The translations under genes and the position numbers were made by a program. Under the pieces are notes generated by a model. That model was not told the DNA's origin, did no database searches, and was given only the letters and a program-made list of their open reading frames with translations. A DNA stretch of 64,000 nucleotides from Onchocerca lupi (taxonomy: Eukaryota; Nematoda; Chromadorea; Rhabditida; Onchocercidae): assembly GCA_028564675.1 (NCBI GenBank), contig JAOVVO010000075.1, forward strand, positions 62,001 through 126,000, written 5' to 3'. This document shows positions 52,501 to 63,113 of the stretch, piece after piece; positions within the stretch are counted from its first letter, which is position 1; each line of letters opens with the position of its first letter.

Positions 52501-55500
52501 CTTGAAGTATTTTAATCTCTTTTTTTCTTCTTTATATAACAAATTCGAAATATTTCATTGAATTCGAACCTGTAATATGATAGTTTGAAAATAATAATAT
52601 ATGTACAATTACCGGTTTCAACCAATAATTTTTAATCATCAATATTTAATATTTCCTTATCGAAGTTAAGCATTTTTTTCCTCGCTTAATTATTGCAAAA
52701 ATTTTACGACGTGCTAAATTAGGAAAAAAATTTGAGAAGAATAGAAAAAGTCGTCGAAAAAAAAGCATCACACAAAATTTTCCAATTCATATATTTCTTC
52801 TAAAACTTAATTTTTCCCTTTTTTTTTCTATTTTCATTTTTATTTTCATTTTATTTCATTTCTCTTCCAATATTTGAAAATTGCTTGCAAAATGTCTTTT
52901 CTTCTTATCAGTAGTGAATTTTTGTTTGCACAAGGCAACATTAAGCTACATGAAAGACTTGTATTATGAAAAAAAAAGAAAAATTATGCTTCATTTCAGG
53001 CATTTTATCACTATAAATGCGAAATTAAAAATTGTATTCAGTGTAGCACATCTAATTGCAAATATATTGTGAGTTTGAATCAAAAAATTTGCTTAAATCG
53101 TGGAAAAAAGAAAGGAATTTGATTAAATTTTGACAAAATTGAAGTGACCATGCACCAGCATTAAAAGTCGAAATTATTTAGCACTTCTAAACTACTCGAT
53201 GCATTTGCTCATTAGTATCATACTTGTCTGGAATTTAAATTTCAAAAATTCAAGAGACTAAAGATCACAAAGGTACGGTAAATTATCAAAACAATGGTTA
53301 ATTTATCAGATAGTAATCAAAAGACTGTAATGCTAGAAGCATTGTCACCTGTTTGTAAGGGAAAGGCAATTGGTGTTCAGCGATTGCCTCTGCATTCTCT
53401 ATCACGCATAGTAAAACATCATATATTACATATTAACCATTCCTTCTGAATACGGTAGCATCAAACTTCAAAGATGAAAGTTGACAAAGTTGACAAATTT
53501 GGTTGATGAAATTCCTCCAACTAATCCCTCTATTAAAGTCTGAAGAGTATTCGATAAATGTAAAAATAGAAAAGTATGCTTTCACGTGACGGTACAGTAA
53601 GCTAGAGTGGACGGCAATGAATTTCAACAAGTTTTACTTGAATATCAGAATTGGTTAAAGCATTTTAATGAATTGCATCTGTTTGGTTGCTTGGTACTAC
53701 CTACTAATTAGAATTTTATTCAATTTTATAGGCCAGTATTTAAAAAATTTCCATCTGAGGAACACCAGTTCTAAAATAAGCTAAATTTTTTTTTTTTTTT
53801 TTGGTCAATAAATTGCTATTTAAAAAAATTAGCAATTTTGCAAATTGTTAGTGGGAATAAGTAAATCGAAAAATTGGTTTATAAAATGGAAGGAGAAAGA
53901 GAAAAAGAAGTAAAGAGAACAGACCTTCATAAATACATAGAAAATTTCATCTGAACTTTTTCAGAAGGAGAAAGAAATGAAAAAAAAAAAATTTCATTCA
54001 AAGGATTCTTTTTTTTTTTTTTTTTCGTCCTTTCTCTATTCCTCCTTTTCAATTTGAGGGAAAAACTCCAAATTAAATCTTATGCAATAGTTTGATGAAG
54101 TAGAAAGTGCAGGAAAAAGAAGCGTTAAAATAATTTTTTTAGAAACTTATTGAATTTTGAACATACGTCTAGAATGGCTTTTTTTTTTTTTATTATATTG
54201 TGAAATTTTCAATTAATTTGAGACGTCATATTGAAAAAGGAAGGAATAATATCCGTGATCCAATTCAGAGGTACTTATCATCAGAAAATCGAAAGAATAG
54301 TTAATGAAAATTTGATGCGACAAACAAAAAAAAGAAATGTAGCAGCATGTATGTCTCTGATTAGTTAAATTCTCAAGATTTAATATTAAAATTGCATGAA
54401 TTCAGCAAATAAAAGTAATAAAATTTGTAATTTGAATTGTGTTAAAACAAAAAATAAAATCGCAAAAAACGAATTTATTGTGTTAAACCAATAAATTAAA
54501 AAAATTAATTTAATCTATAAAATCAAAAAATAAATGAATAAATTTACAGATTCGTTTAGCAGTAATATTGATATATTGAATTTAGGATAGCGTAATAATT
54601 GAGAAAATCATTCATTTTATGTAGACTAAAATTTGATCCTATTTATCATTACAACCCTAAGATGATTAATTCCAATTTGGTAGTCGAAAAAGGTTATCGC
54701 CCAGTCCCATATTACCTCTACAAAATTAGATCTTCCCGAAGATGTGACGAAAAAAATGATCAATCATGCCTCTAATATTTTGAATATAAATTATTTTATT
54801 AGATTTGATTTCATGATCAATTTTTATTGCGACATTTATTTTCATTTTCTAAATAATTCTAAATTACCATTTTCTTTCATACTTAGTTATGTCTTCAACA
54901 GAGTGAATGAAATAATATCAATCCGTGTTTCTCAGTCCAACAATTAGACTTAATTGATCTGCCCTTTAATTTCAATTTTTTTTTTATTTTTTCTTTTTTT
55001 TTTACATTAGTTAACTCAAATGAATAAGGAAATATTTTAAAAAAAAAATTAAAACTGAATAGCTTAAAGATTAATACGCTGTACTTCTATATGCAGCTAT
55101 ATGATAAATGGATGGGAACGATCAATACAAGCTTTTTGTTTCCAGCTTTCAAAAAAAAAAAATTTTTTTTTCCAAATCTGTCTCTTACTTGATCAAATTT
55201 ATCAGTCTATCAGTAGGAAGGTAAGAAGCGCTTACCTTCCAAAGTAATCATTACTAATACACGCAGAAGTGTGGAGAAATATGAACCATGTAGATGCGAA
55301 CTTATCAATGTTGCAGACAGCGTTATAATCAGGAATCCATTTTTGATTCCATTTGTTAGTAATAAAAGTCCACGTCATTTGACCTTTCAGGCACAATCAT
55401 ATATAATAGTTCGTTATCTGATAATCTTGTTGATATTTGAAGAAGTAGATAATGATGATGTTGGTAATAGCGATAATAATAATGATAATAATAGTTGTGA

Positions 55501-58500
55501 TGCTGGTAGTATCATTCTTTTTTGATTATAATAATGGCGGTAATGATAATAAGTGATATAGCAACAATTGCTTGATAAAAATGACATATTTTTGTTGATA
55601 GGAATAATGATGATTGGTGATAAAGAGGTCAAGGAGATCGCTGATTTTCATCGTAAAAAAACTTCAGCGACTATATGCGACAGCCACAGCAGTATCATCT
55701 GGCAATGATTTGAAATGTGAATTATATCAGAGGCCGAGAAGGATGGGAGAAAGAAGACAATAAACTGAATCAGAAGGAGCAGAGGAGGGATACTAATTTT
55801 CAATTATGTGCCTTATAAAAATTATGTACTTCCCAATGTCTTCGCAATGTCATAAGAAAATTCATGATCATTGAAAAATTTTTAAAAATTTCTTTTAGAT
55901 GGCACGCTAAAATAAACTTTTTATAACTATAGCGTGCACCGTGCTAAAGATTAAAGTGGTAGCAAGTTCACTGAATGTCTCATTATTTGACGAAGTAATT
56001 ACTTGTTAATTATCTCAACTACCCATTTTTTTAGTTAAATTTCAAAAAAAGAAAAAATATAAAAAAATTAAAGATGAAAAATGGATAAAAAATCTATTTC
56101 CAGTTTTCAAATATTTTTATAACATTGCTTTGTTATTAAGAATTTAAAAGTATTTGCGTCATCTTTTCAACAGTGATTGTTCAACAAAGAAAATAGACAA
56201 AACTGGTCGATAAAAAACTCAAACAGTTTGTAAATTTAATGAAAATTTTTAGATTCAAAATAAAGAAAATTTTTGAATTCAGAATAATGTTTCAATGATA
56301 CAACTTATTGTTAAAATAATTGATTGAAATCATCCGAAATCATCTCATCTTTTATATATGATTCTCAAATGCATCTCAAAACATTAAAACAAGTATCCAT
56401 TTTTTTTCTCACTTTTTGCTTTTTTTTACACTGCAAAAAATACCTTCCGGAGACGGATTGGGATGAATTGTCGTCATCTGAAACAAAGAAGTCGCAATGC
56501 TTTTCTTATTCTGCTAAAAACGATAGATTTTCTAAATAATTTTTTTGTAAATTATAAATGTTTGGCCATTTTTCGTAAAATAAAAAGTATATAACAATGA
56601 TAATGAAATGGTGGTAAAGCTACCGTGACAAGAACGAACCAGTTTTTCCAAACTCTTCTAATAAAATTAAAACTACAAAAATTTTTGTTACAGCAATTGT
56701 ATCGAAAAATTTTGTATTTAAAAACTTTTAATTAGACAAGCAGACTTGAAATATCTTTATGGGACAAACATATACAAAAACAAATGAACAATGTGTACGA
56801 ACAGACAAAATACTAGCAAAAAATGTCGCCAAACAGTAAAAAGCGAAGGATGACATACTTTTGGTACTGATAAGAATGAAAAATTGTCGCATTCATACAT
56901 GACTCCACAAACTTTTTTCGTTCATCTTTTCTTCTGATTCCTCATTTTAAAACAACCCTTTTTTGGTGGGCTGGATAGGTTAGAAACACTCTATACTTCA
57001 AATTGTTACTGTAATTTACAGTTCTCATTAACAATTTCTGTTTGAAAAGTTTTCCTTAGGAGATAAAATAAGACGAAACAGAACACATAATTAGTTATAA
57101 AGCTAAATTTACACTTAAAACTATGAAAATAATGTTAAAAAGGCATAAATGAATAGGGCAATAGCATGAAAAGTACGCTTGCTCTCAGTAATTTAACGCT
57201 TTTTTTATTTATTTTTTACTTTTTTTTTTCTTTTTTGACTTCTCATTATTTACCTCTGCAGAGATAAAAAATATAGACTTTTTCTACAGTTTCAATGCAC
57301 AAAGTTTTAAAGTGCAAGATTCTCAAATTTGTAATAGTAAACTATCTTACCGTAGCATTAATTCTAGTGAGATAGAAGATTCAATGTTTTTTAATTTGAT
57401 AGCGGATAACTCCAATTGGTCTAATCTAAAAGTAAACTAACTCAAATTTTTTAAGAATAGTTTCAAATCTTCTTTGCTTCACTCGATACCTTTAAGAAAA
57501 CAAAGCTTTTTTCTTAGCAATTCCAGTAATTGTTAAAATTGATTCATGAAGCACCGAGGTCTTCTAATTTAGAAATCTGTAACTTTCGCTACAATATCGC
57601 GCGACGATATTTAGTATCGATGAATTTCACGACTTGAACGATTAAATTCCAGGATTTTGATGTCTTGGAGAAATCAATATCTTAATTACTTGCATGGATT
57701 CGACAATGAGATATTATTTCCATATTTTTCAAAATGGCCACATGACTTTTTAAGTTGAAGCATAAATGAAATCATCTCAAATATTCTCTTACTCGTTCTC
57801 CAGACATTTTTATACTTTCCTCTAAATACTTCACTTCTTGCATTCAAGAGAAAAAGTGATTGCTTCTTTTATACGCACCTCCTCCACCTGATCGTTTCAT
57901 CCAAGTAAGATTTAAAACCTGTTAATTCTTCTCTGAAATTATTTATCATTTTTGTTATTGTAATGAAAGAAGATCTGTTATCTGATAAGTACAAATGAAC
58001 TTCCTCTTAACTTCGTCCTGGCTTATTTCGTTGAACAGTTGGATCGGCCTTGAAGTATCAAAAGATGGTGTAACAATGATAAAGTTGGAAATATTTCTTG
58101 AAAACAAGTAACACAACAAATTCCATCTTAATATATCGCATTCGTAAGCTAAGATGTTCTTTTCTGAAGTTTTGAAAGAATAAACATAAAATTATTTCAT
58201 CAACAACTTAACTACATACTGCTGTTGAGAATAGATTGGCATCGTAAATCTCCTTCAGATGACTGATATTTCATTCTATCTAGAGAATAGTGTCTCAAAA
58301 ATAAGAGAAATAGTGGCCAATAATCTGAATATTTTCTATTTTCAGATAAAATTGAGAAAAAAAAGCACACAAGTTTTTTAATTATATCATTAATTTTTGG
58401 ATGATTCGAATCAAAATTTAAGTTCAAGGAAGCGAAAAAGAAGATGTACTCTATTCAACAAATTATCATCTAAAAAAATCCTTCACTATTCCTCGGGGCA

Positions 58501-61500
58501 AACCCGCTCTGTAGGAGATGTAAGGTGTAAATTTAAGAAAGGTAGGACATTGCTTCAATTTAATAATTGACAGAAGAAAGAAACTGCAAAACTTGAAAAA
58601 AAAGAAAAATCAACGCCATTTATTCACTCACGCATTGCATGAATCATTTTTAACGTAAAATAAAAAACTAATAATTTACTTTAGAGTTAAGAATTAACGC
58701 TTGTTACTCGCAAAAATCCATTTGAAAAAGTTGAGCTAAATTTTTCATTTAGTACAATCAAGATAACTTTAAAAAAATGAAGAAAGAGATAGCAATAAGT
58801 AGTACTACTTTTCTTTTTTTTTTATTTATTCTTCCCATTTCATATTTTTTATTTTGAGAATGTTTGATTCTTGAAATTTTTTTTTTTCTTCCATTTTCTG
58901 ATACAAAATTTCTCTATAATAACTGGGCGATTGATATTTCTCCACTAAAACTCTTTATTTTTGTTTTTAAATGAGAATTAGAATGACCAAGACTAGCACA
59001 TATCTATGGTTATTCATTTGCTTATGTCTTATCATTTATCTATTTATAAATGTTTTTATCATCGCTGCTTTTCTTATTCCCATTTTTTTGCACTTTTTTC
59101 AGATTTTGTTAATCTTTGAAGTTTGTAATAATTTTTCTCGCAAACAAAGTAATTTTTACAAGCACTGATAGCATTTTATAAAAATTATTCCGTACTTTTA
59201 TTTGCATAAAATTAAACAGTCCAAAGATATCCACGCCTACAATCACATACACAAATATTTATTCACACTTAACAGATAAGTAATCACTTGCAATTATCGG
59301 CATCTTGAAAAAGTTAATTTTTTTTATAAAACTATAGACATTATCGCTTTTTTATCTTTAGGCTATCTCTACACGATTATATCACAATATCCTCAAGTAC
59401 AACGACTAGCTTTTTGGATCGTCTATTTTTGAATATGGTGGATGCTCTTTTCCAAAATTGTCAAATATGATAAATATTTGTCAGAAACTTTATTTCCATT
59501 GTTTTATTTCGAAAAAGCAGAACGAATTATATATTAATGATAGAAAAGTTTCAGGAAAAATTTAACATCATCACTGACTACTGAAAAGTTTCCGAAAATT
59601 TAGCGAAGAGAACCAAGAAAAACTTTTGGAAAAGTTTAAAAATAAATGACAATGAGGGAAGGCAATAAATGAAATGAACGTTGAGAGAGAAAAAGACTGT
59701 CTTCATTTTAAATTTAAAAAAAAAATGAAAAAATTTTTCGGATTAAAAAAAGCAGTTCCGATGTATGTAGTGATGATGAAGAAGAAGTTTGAACTGGTCT
59801 TGCTCTTGCAATTGTTGTTGCTGTTGCTGTTGTGTTGCTGCACGAAAGATGATTTGCTGGAACGTTTTTGCAGTTTTCTTTTTCAGGCAAGACAAGAAAG
59901 CTGACAAAAAAGAAATGTTAAAAAAAAAAGCACCAAGAAGAAAATGAGTGACAACTATGAGGTTTTAGTTGTTAATCGATCAATCGATCAATAGGACAAC
60001 AAGTTGTTCAGAGGATGGAAGAAGAGAGATTTGAGAATTAAACGGAGAGACAGTAGATATGTTGCATTATGTCACAAAAAAAAAAAAAAAATTTCGAAAA
60101 AATTCAAAGACTGAGAGGAGAGGAGGATCTTCCAGTACCAGTCGGCAGGTTGACAAGTACATCTTGGCAAAGTGCCATATTCGACGGAACCATATTTTGT
60201 GATCGGGTTTCTTTTTCTGGGGAAATCCTTAAAGAGCGGGGGAGGAAAAAGGTGGAGGAGAACAAAGAGAGATGTATTAGTTTAAATAAAAAGTACCATT
60301 CTCTCTCTTCTGCTACATCTTTTTTTTTTTTTTTTTTTTTTTTTTGAGATTCTTGCTCGTTTTGAAATCATTCGTAGAAAAATGGCACAAAATGATGCAA
60401 TGCAAAGCTTCAGATACACAAATACATACATATACACATACACACATACACACATATATACATACACATATAATTAGATGAGATAACATTCAACACAGTC
60501 AATATTCTCTCCATTTGATGGCATCAATGTCCTTCGACAATTCCATTAAAGCTACTACTATTGTCGCGTTGTCATCGCCTGTTTTGCTTATTCATTGCTA
60601 AGGTTCAAATAAATCATCCATCTGAATACTTCGGTGACAGTTGACATTTGTTTATCTTTGATTTCTATGCTGAATTACAGATTCTACAAATCTCACGTAC
60701 AAACTTCATTCACATGTCTTTCAGAAATCTCAGAATTCAAGCACTTGAACACTCCCATGACTCATCACAGTGCCGGACTAGAGTCAATCTCAACAGGGTC
60801 TTCTTTGTTTTCTCCACTGTATTTGCCAAATCCGTTCTTTTGATTGTGATTTCGTGTTCAAACATGATTCGTCTCTTTCACAACAAACAGCATGCATTAT
60901 ATCCTTGTTAAAGTATGCATTAATTTATTCTTTTTGTTAAATTTAAATCTGAGAGATTTTTGCGCTGTGATAAATGGCAATTTTTCGAAACTATGAAAAT
61001 AAGATGTACGATATTTTCCGAAATGATAAGAAGAGAATATGATTTGTGCATGTTAAATGATATATGATAAAAATAGTTTTCTATGAGTTGCTATTTAAAT
61101 GGATTTTTATAGGAAAAAAATGATATCAATTTGGATTGGAATTTTCTATACGTAAGAGAGAATCTATTTCGAAATTATTGGATTCAATTTTTTTGGCATA
61201 ATTTTTTTTTTTCTTATTATTTTCTTGAATCTCATGGAGGAGCTTCGATAATTAACTTTCCAATAACTTTTATCTTGGTAACATTTGTTTAGAAACATCT
61301 AGATTTCATTGTTACTAGTGTATAGACATTTTTTCATTTTTAAGCTTCGAAAATCTCCATAATTTATAAGAGCTAGTATTTTTTTCAAATTTTAATCATA
61401 ATATGGTGCTATATCTCACGAAAATAAATCTAGTGATGTCACCTGTCCTCTATTTCGTCGTTCTATTCCTTTTAATGAATAAATAGTTTAAGGGGATTTT

Positions 61501-62916
61501 CCGCATTTCTTGCAAATCTTTTTTTTATTAAATCTAATTTTAAAAGAAGAATTATTCGAATGAGAAATCAGAAGTGCATATGACATACATATAATGAAAG
61601 CTTAACTACTTGAATTATTCGAAGGAGGAATCAGAAGTGCATATGACATATAGATAATGAAATCTTAACCACTTAAGTTTTATCATTTTGCATTGATAAA
61701 TAATAACTTATCTTGTAAAATTTATATTACAGATATCATTCACGTGAAATGATTTTAACGCAGTTTTAGTTTAGTCTAGCTGCAATTTTCTGTCTGCTTT
61801 AACTAAAGTTATTACTCGTAAAATAAATCAGACCGTGTTTATAGACGAACCATTAGCAGCTCGAAACCCAGACAGGCTCATCAATTCTGGTCTCATCTGA
61901 TATTGTAGCAAGTTATGATTGGTTGGAAACGATGAAAACAAGTCTGTAAATTTCAGTAAAATGTGCTGAAGTTTGAAGTTGGTGAACAGAAAAATTCTTT
62001 GTAATTTAAATCTTTGCATTTCTACAATTTGAACTTTCTAAAATTTTGATAACTAAAAGATAGCAGAAGATTTCTGTGAAAGATAAGAGCACGGATACTA
62101 GTATTGCTTGCATTCCTGACTGTAACTATTACATAAATATAAGTATCAAAAAATCAATCATAAAAAAGAGGTATTCATCTTCTAGATCGCTTACTAATCT
62201 TTTTAACTTGTTAAAGAAATTTATGACTTTATATCTGAGTAAAAAGAATAATTTATATATAGATAATCAAAATATGAAGCTGTTAACCAGAGTTATTAAA
62301 GGTGAAACTTGTTGGAGCTTCAATTCCGGTTGCTTGTTGCAATGCGACACCTAACTGTCCCATTGGTGGCATCTGTTGCGTTTGCTGTGTTGGTTGTGTG
62401 TTACCAGATTGCTGTGATGAATTCGATGGCGTTAAGCCACCGGAACCAGAACCTTCTGTTGAACGGCTTTGGCTTCTTACTGTAATAATTTAGTTAACTT
62501 CTATTTCATAAGAATTCGATTTTAACCTGAATTATTCCTATGGTTAAATATTTTCATAATTGATCGCTATTTTGAAGATCATACGATAATTATTGCGAAG
62601 ATATCACAACTAACATAAACTCTGAGCGGTTTTATCAATCAATGAAAATCAAAAAAGCAACATTATCATGTTATCAGATTCACTTACCGTTTGTAGCGCT
62701 GCCGTTAGATTGTAGAGCAGTTTGGTGCTGTAACGAATACATCTTAGCAGAGGTGGCAACTGTTTGTTGGTTAGTGATTGCAGCTAGATTGATAGCACAT
62801 TTAATGTGCTTTGAATCTGAAGACGGTAACAAAGATATTGTTGGTGCTGTAAACGAAGAATCTGATGGAATCGCGGAGGTGGATGCAGTTGTTGCGGGTG
62901 ATGGTGCTGCTTCCTC
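29597..62916 (-). CDS. lin-29: LIN-29 C2H2 zinc-finger transcription factor (3' complete, 5' end beyond window or unresolved)
   Basis: Supported exons are 62916-62688, 62479-62309, a possible 53398-53349, then 34395-34216, 33192-33032, 32691-32616, 32004-31916, 31588-31494, 30795-30525 and 29708-29597 (stop). Phases agree at every junction; the 62309-to-34395 junction only closes if the 50-nt exon, or another with the same phases, is included. Five C2H2 fingers are nearly identical to LIN-29, for example FANSSYLSQHMRIHLGIKPF and SKHLKVHICPYCGKSYTQQT. LIN-29 is the last factor of the heterochronic pathway (let-7, LIN-41, LIN-29) and triggers the larva-to-adult switch in the epidermis. Its relatives are fly Rotund/Squeeze and vertebrate ZNF362/ZNF384. 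The first visible exon starts at a splice site in phase 0, so upstream exons exist. Confidence 0.93.
29761..30320 (+). mobile_element. LTR-like repeat, copy 1, in the last lin-29 intron
   Basis: Landmarks are TGTCAGGAATGTTACAA (from 29909), TATAAAAAGG (30036-30045), a CTTTAATATTGCATAA region and CTAGCAAATCACA at the end. It aligns throughout with copy 2 at 33.3-34.0 kb, and from TGTCAGG onward with the inverted copy 3. Homology to copy 2 also covers about 150 bp upstream of TGTCAGG, possibly the 3' end of the element interior. It lies antisense to lin-29. Confidence 0.6.
31429..31493 (-). CDS. Possible read-through C-terminus of lin-29
   Basis: If the donor at 31493 (GTATTT) is not used, the frame stays open for 20 further codons, reading GISDLTSVTQPQIDFSSFF and two more residues before TGA at 31429-31431. 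The stretch has good codon character and no early stop. It would give a shorter LIN-29 that lacks the Ala/Ser-rich tail. Confidence 0.35.
31916..34395 (-). CDS. lin-29: lin-29 DNA-binding block, four exons with five C2H2 fingers
   Basis: Exon 34395-34216 carries finger 1 and the start of finger 2. Exon 33192-33032 completes finger 2 and holds finger 3, with the pattern CKFQGCEKAF. Exon 32691-32616 has most of finger 4, whose first Cys lies at the end of the previous exon, and exon 32004-31916 has finger 5. All Cys and His ligands are present. Fingers 2 and 4 are split by introns. Introns are 0.4-1.0 kb; the first (33193-34215) contains an LTR-like repeat. Confidence 0.95.
33340..33956 (+). 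mobile_element. LTR-like repeat, copy 2, in a lin-29 zinc-finger intron
   Basis: It carries the same ordered landmarks as copy 1: AATGAGTCA, TGTCAGGAATGTTACAA (33491), TATAAAAAGG (33619-33628), CGATATTGTG..TAATATCG and CTAGCCGAGTCA. It lies between the exon for finger 1 and the exon for fingers 2-3, antisense to lin-29. Confidence 0.62.
37019..37154. repeat. 68-bp tandem duplication
   Basis: Two copies starting TCATTTGAATATCTCTTTTG differ at only one base over 68 bp, so the event is recent. Confidence 0.9.
38091..38295. promoter_or_regulatory. Two CT (GAGA on minus strand) tracts
   Basis: CT runs at 38091-38110 and 38278-38295 read as GAGA repeats on the lin-29 strand, 3.7-3.9 kb upstream of the finger 1 exon. 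GAGA repeats are common in nematode promoters, so this is a possible internal promoter, but simple repeats alone are weak evidence. Confidence 0.25.
38469..38493. repeat. (GCAT)n microsatellite
   Basis: About six units of the self-complementary tetranucleotide GCAT lie in tandem. Confidence 0.9.
38775..38888. repeat. 40-bp minisatellite, about three copies
   Basis: Units contain GAGAAACAGACATGACTGAC then ATGCAACG, recurring near 38782, 38822 and, degraded, 38862. It is intronic and non-coding on the lin-29 strand. Confidence 0.75.
42251..42310. repeat. 20-bp minisatellite, three copies
   Basis: The unit is GCACGTATACAGATAGATAC with small changes. A direct repeat AGTTTCAGACAG (about 60 bp apart) lies just before it. 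Confidence 0.8.
45385..45745. repeat. ATC-rich diverged tandem repeat
   Basis: A block starting GACCAGTCAATGTA, containing an (ATC)n run and ending CAGATATTGCCATTTT, recurs about 171 bp later as GACCAGTTAATGTA..CAGATATTGCCATTTT. Further ATC-rich fragments follow. Overlapping plus-strand frames here are repeat translation, not genes. Confidence 0.75.
49655..49785. repeat. Dispersed repeat, copy in the giant lin-29 intron
   Basis: This is the partner of 2743-2870, same orientation, sharing GACACAGCAGT, AAAGAATAAC and CAGTGATCA. It may be a distant relative of the LTR-like family, but the match is too weak to be sure. Confidence 0.6.
51725..52200. repeat. 245-bp tandem duplication
   Basis: Two diverged copies (starts near 51725 and 51970) share AAAATTAATATCGAATGAAA, ATTCG[CT]T, AGTAGAAGA, CCAAAATGG and GGTTTTATTTGAAATATGAA-like ends. 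The second ends in a poly-A run. Confidence 0.8.
53349..53398 (-). CDS. lin-29: Candidate 50-nt lin-29 exon
   Basis: On the minus strand this open segment reads NAEAIAEHQLPFPYKQ, enters in phase 1 and leaves in phase 0 at a CAG|GTGACA donor. That is the phase change needed between the exon ending at 62309 and the finger 1 exon. It is less AT-rich than its flanks. The acceptor (CGTGATAG) is poor for a nematode and I cannot align the peptide to a known LIN-29, so this remains a candidate. Confidence 0.35.
60411..60472. repeat. (CACATA)n-like microsatellite
   Basis: This is a mixed ACATAC/ACACAT run in the giant lin-29 intron. Confidence 0.85.
61551..61676. repeat. 63-bp tandem duplication
   Basis: Two copies beginning ATTATTCGAA share AATCAGAAGTGCATATGACA and end CTTAAC[TC]ACTT; they differ at a handful of bases. 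Confidence 0.85.
62309..62916 (-). CDS. lin-29: lin-29 N-terminal exons (two)
   Basis: Exon 62916-62688 (76 codons plus one base) joins exon 62479-62309 through a split Val codon. The product is Ser/Thr/Ala-rich, then has VRSQSRSTEG, matching the VRSSSRSTDG I recall from the C. elegans LIN-29 N-terminus, followed by a Gln-rich stretch (QPTQQTQQMPPM). The acceptors TATTCTCAG and ATTATTACAG are good, with GTAAGT-type (62687) and GTTTCA (62308) donors. Without the second donor the frame would run seven more codons to a TAA. No Met begins the first exon, so an exon further right is required. Confidence 0.8.
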
Positions 62917-63070
62917 CTGAGAATACAGTGATGCTCTGTCTAAAACTATTCCGTGATATAAATTCTATGGTTACGGTTTAATATAATTATGAATCTATGA
63001 GCAAAAAAATTCAAAGTTTCATTCCAATCGATAGCTAGCTAAAATTCGAACCTATTAAGTTTAAACCTAA

Positions 63071-63113
<43 letters not shown>

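Larger units (their letters stand above)
34396..53348. other. Giant lin-29 intron, zinc-finger-proximal part
   Basis: About 19 kb separates the finger 1 exon from the candidate small exon. I find no other gene on either strand; open frames are short and compositionally random. Contents are duplications, microsatellites and a CT/GCAT-rich region near 38.1-38.9 kb. C. elegans lin-29 has a second, internal promoter for a shorter isoform, so one may also lie in this stretch, but no defined promoter can be called. Confidence 0.55.
53399..62308. other. Giant lin-29 intron, 5' part
   Basis: No coding exon is supported in these 8.9 kb. There are poly-A/T runs, a GAT-rich stretch near 55.45-55.56 kb, a CT-rich to CTG-rich stretch near 59.8 kb, a CA/TA microsatellite at 60.41-60.47 kb and a 63-bp duplication at 61.55-61.68 kb. 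An additional missed small exon is possible. Confidence 0.5.

Noticed and set aside
60634..60911. Overlapping plus-strand frames of 69 and 87 codons in the lin-29 intron
   Set aside because: Two frames compete over the same DNA, neither has a recognisable domain, and minus-strand frames here do not fit lin-29 phase.
62302..62920. Cys-rich plus-strand frames at 62302-62493 and 62642-62920
   Set aside because: They are antisense to the two lin-29 N-terminal exons. The Cys-rich look comes from reading Gln and Ala codons backwards.
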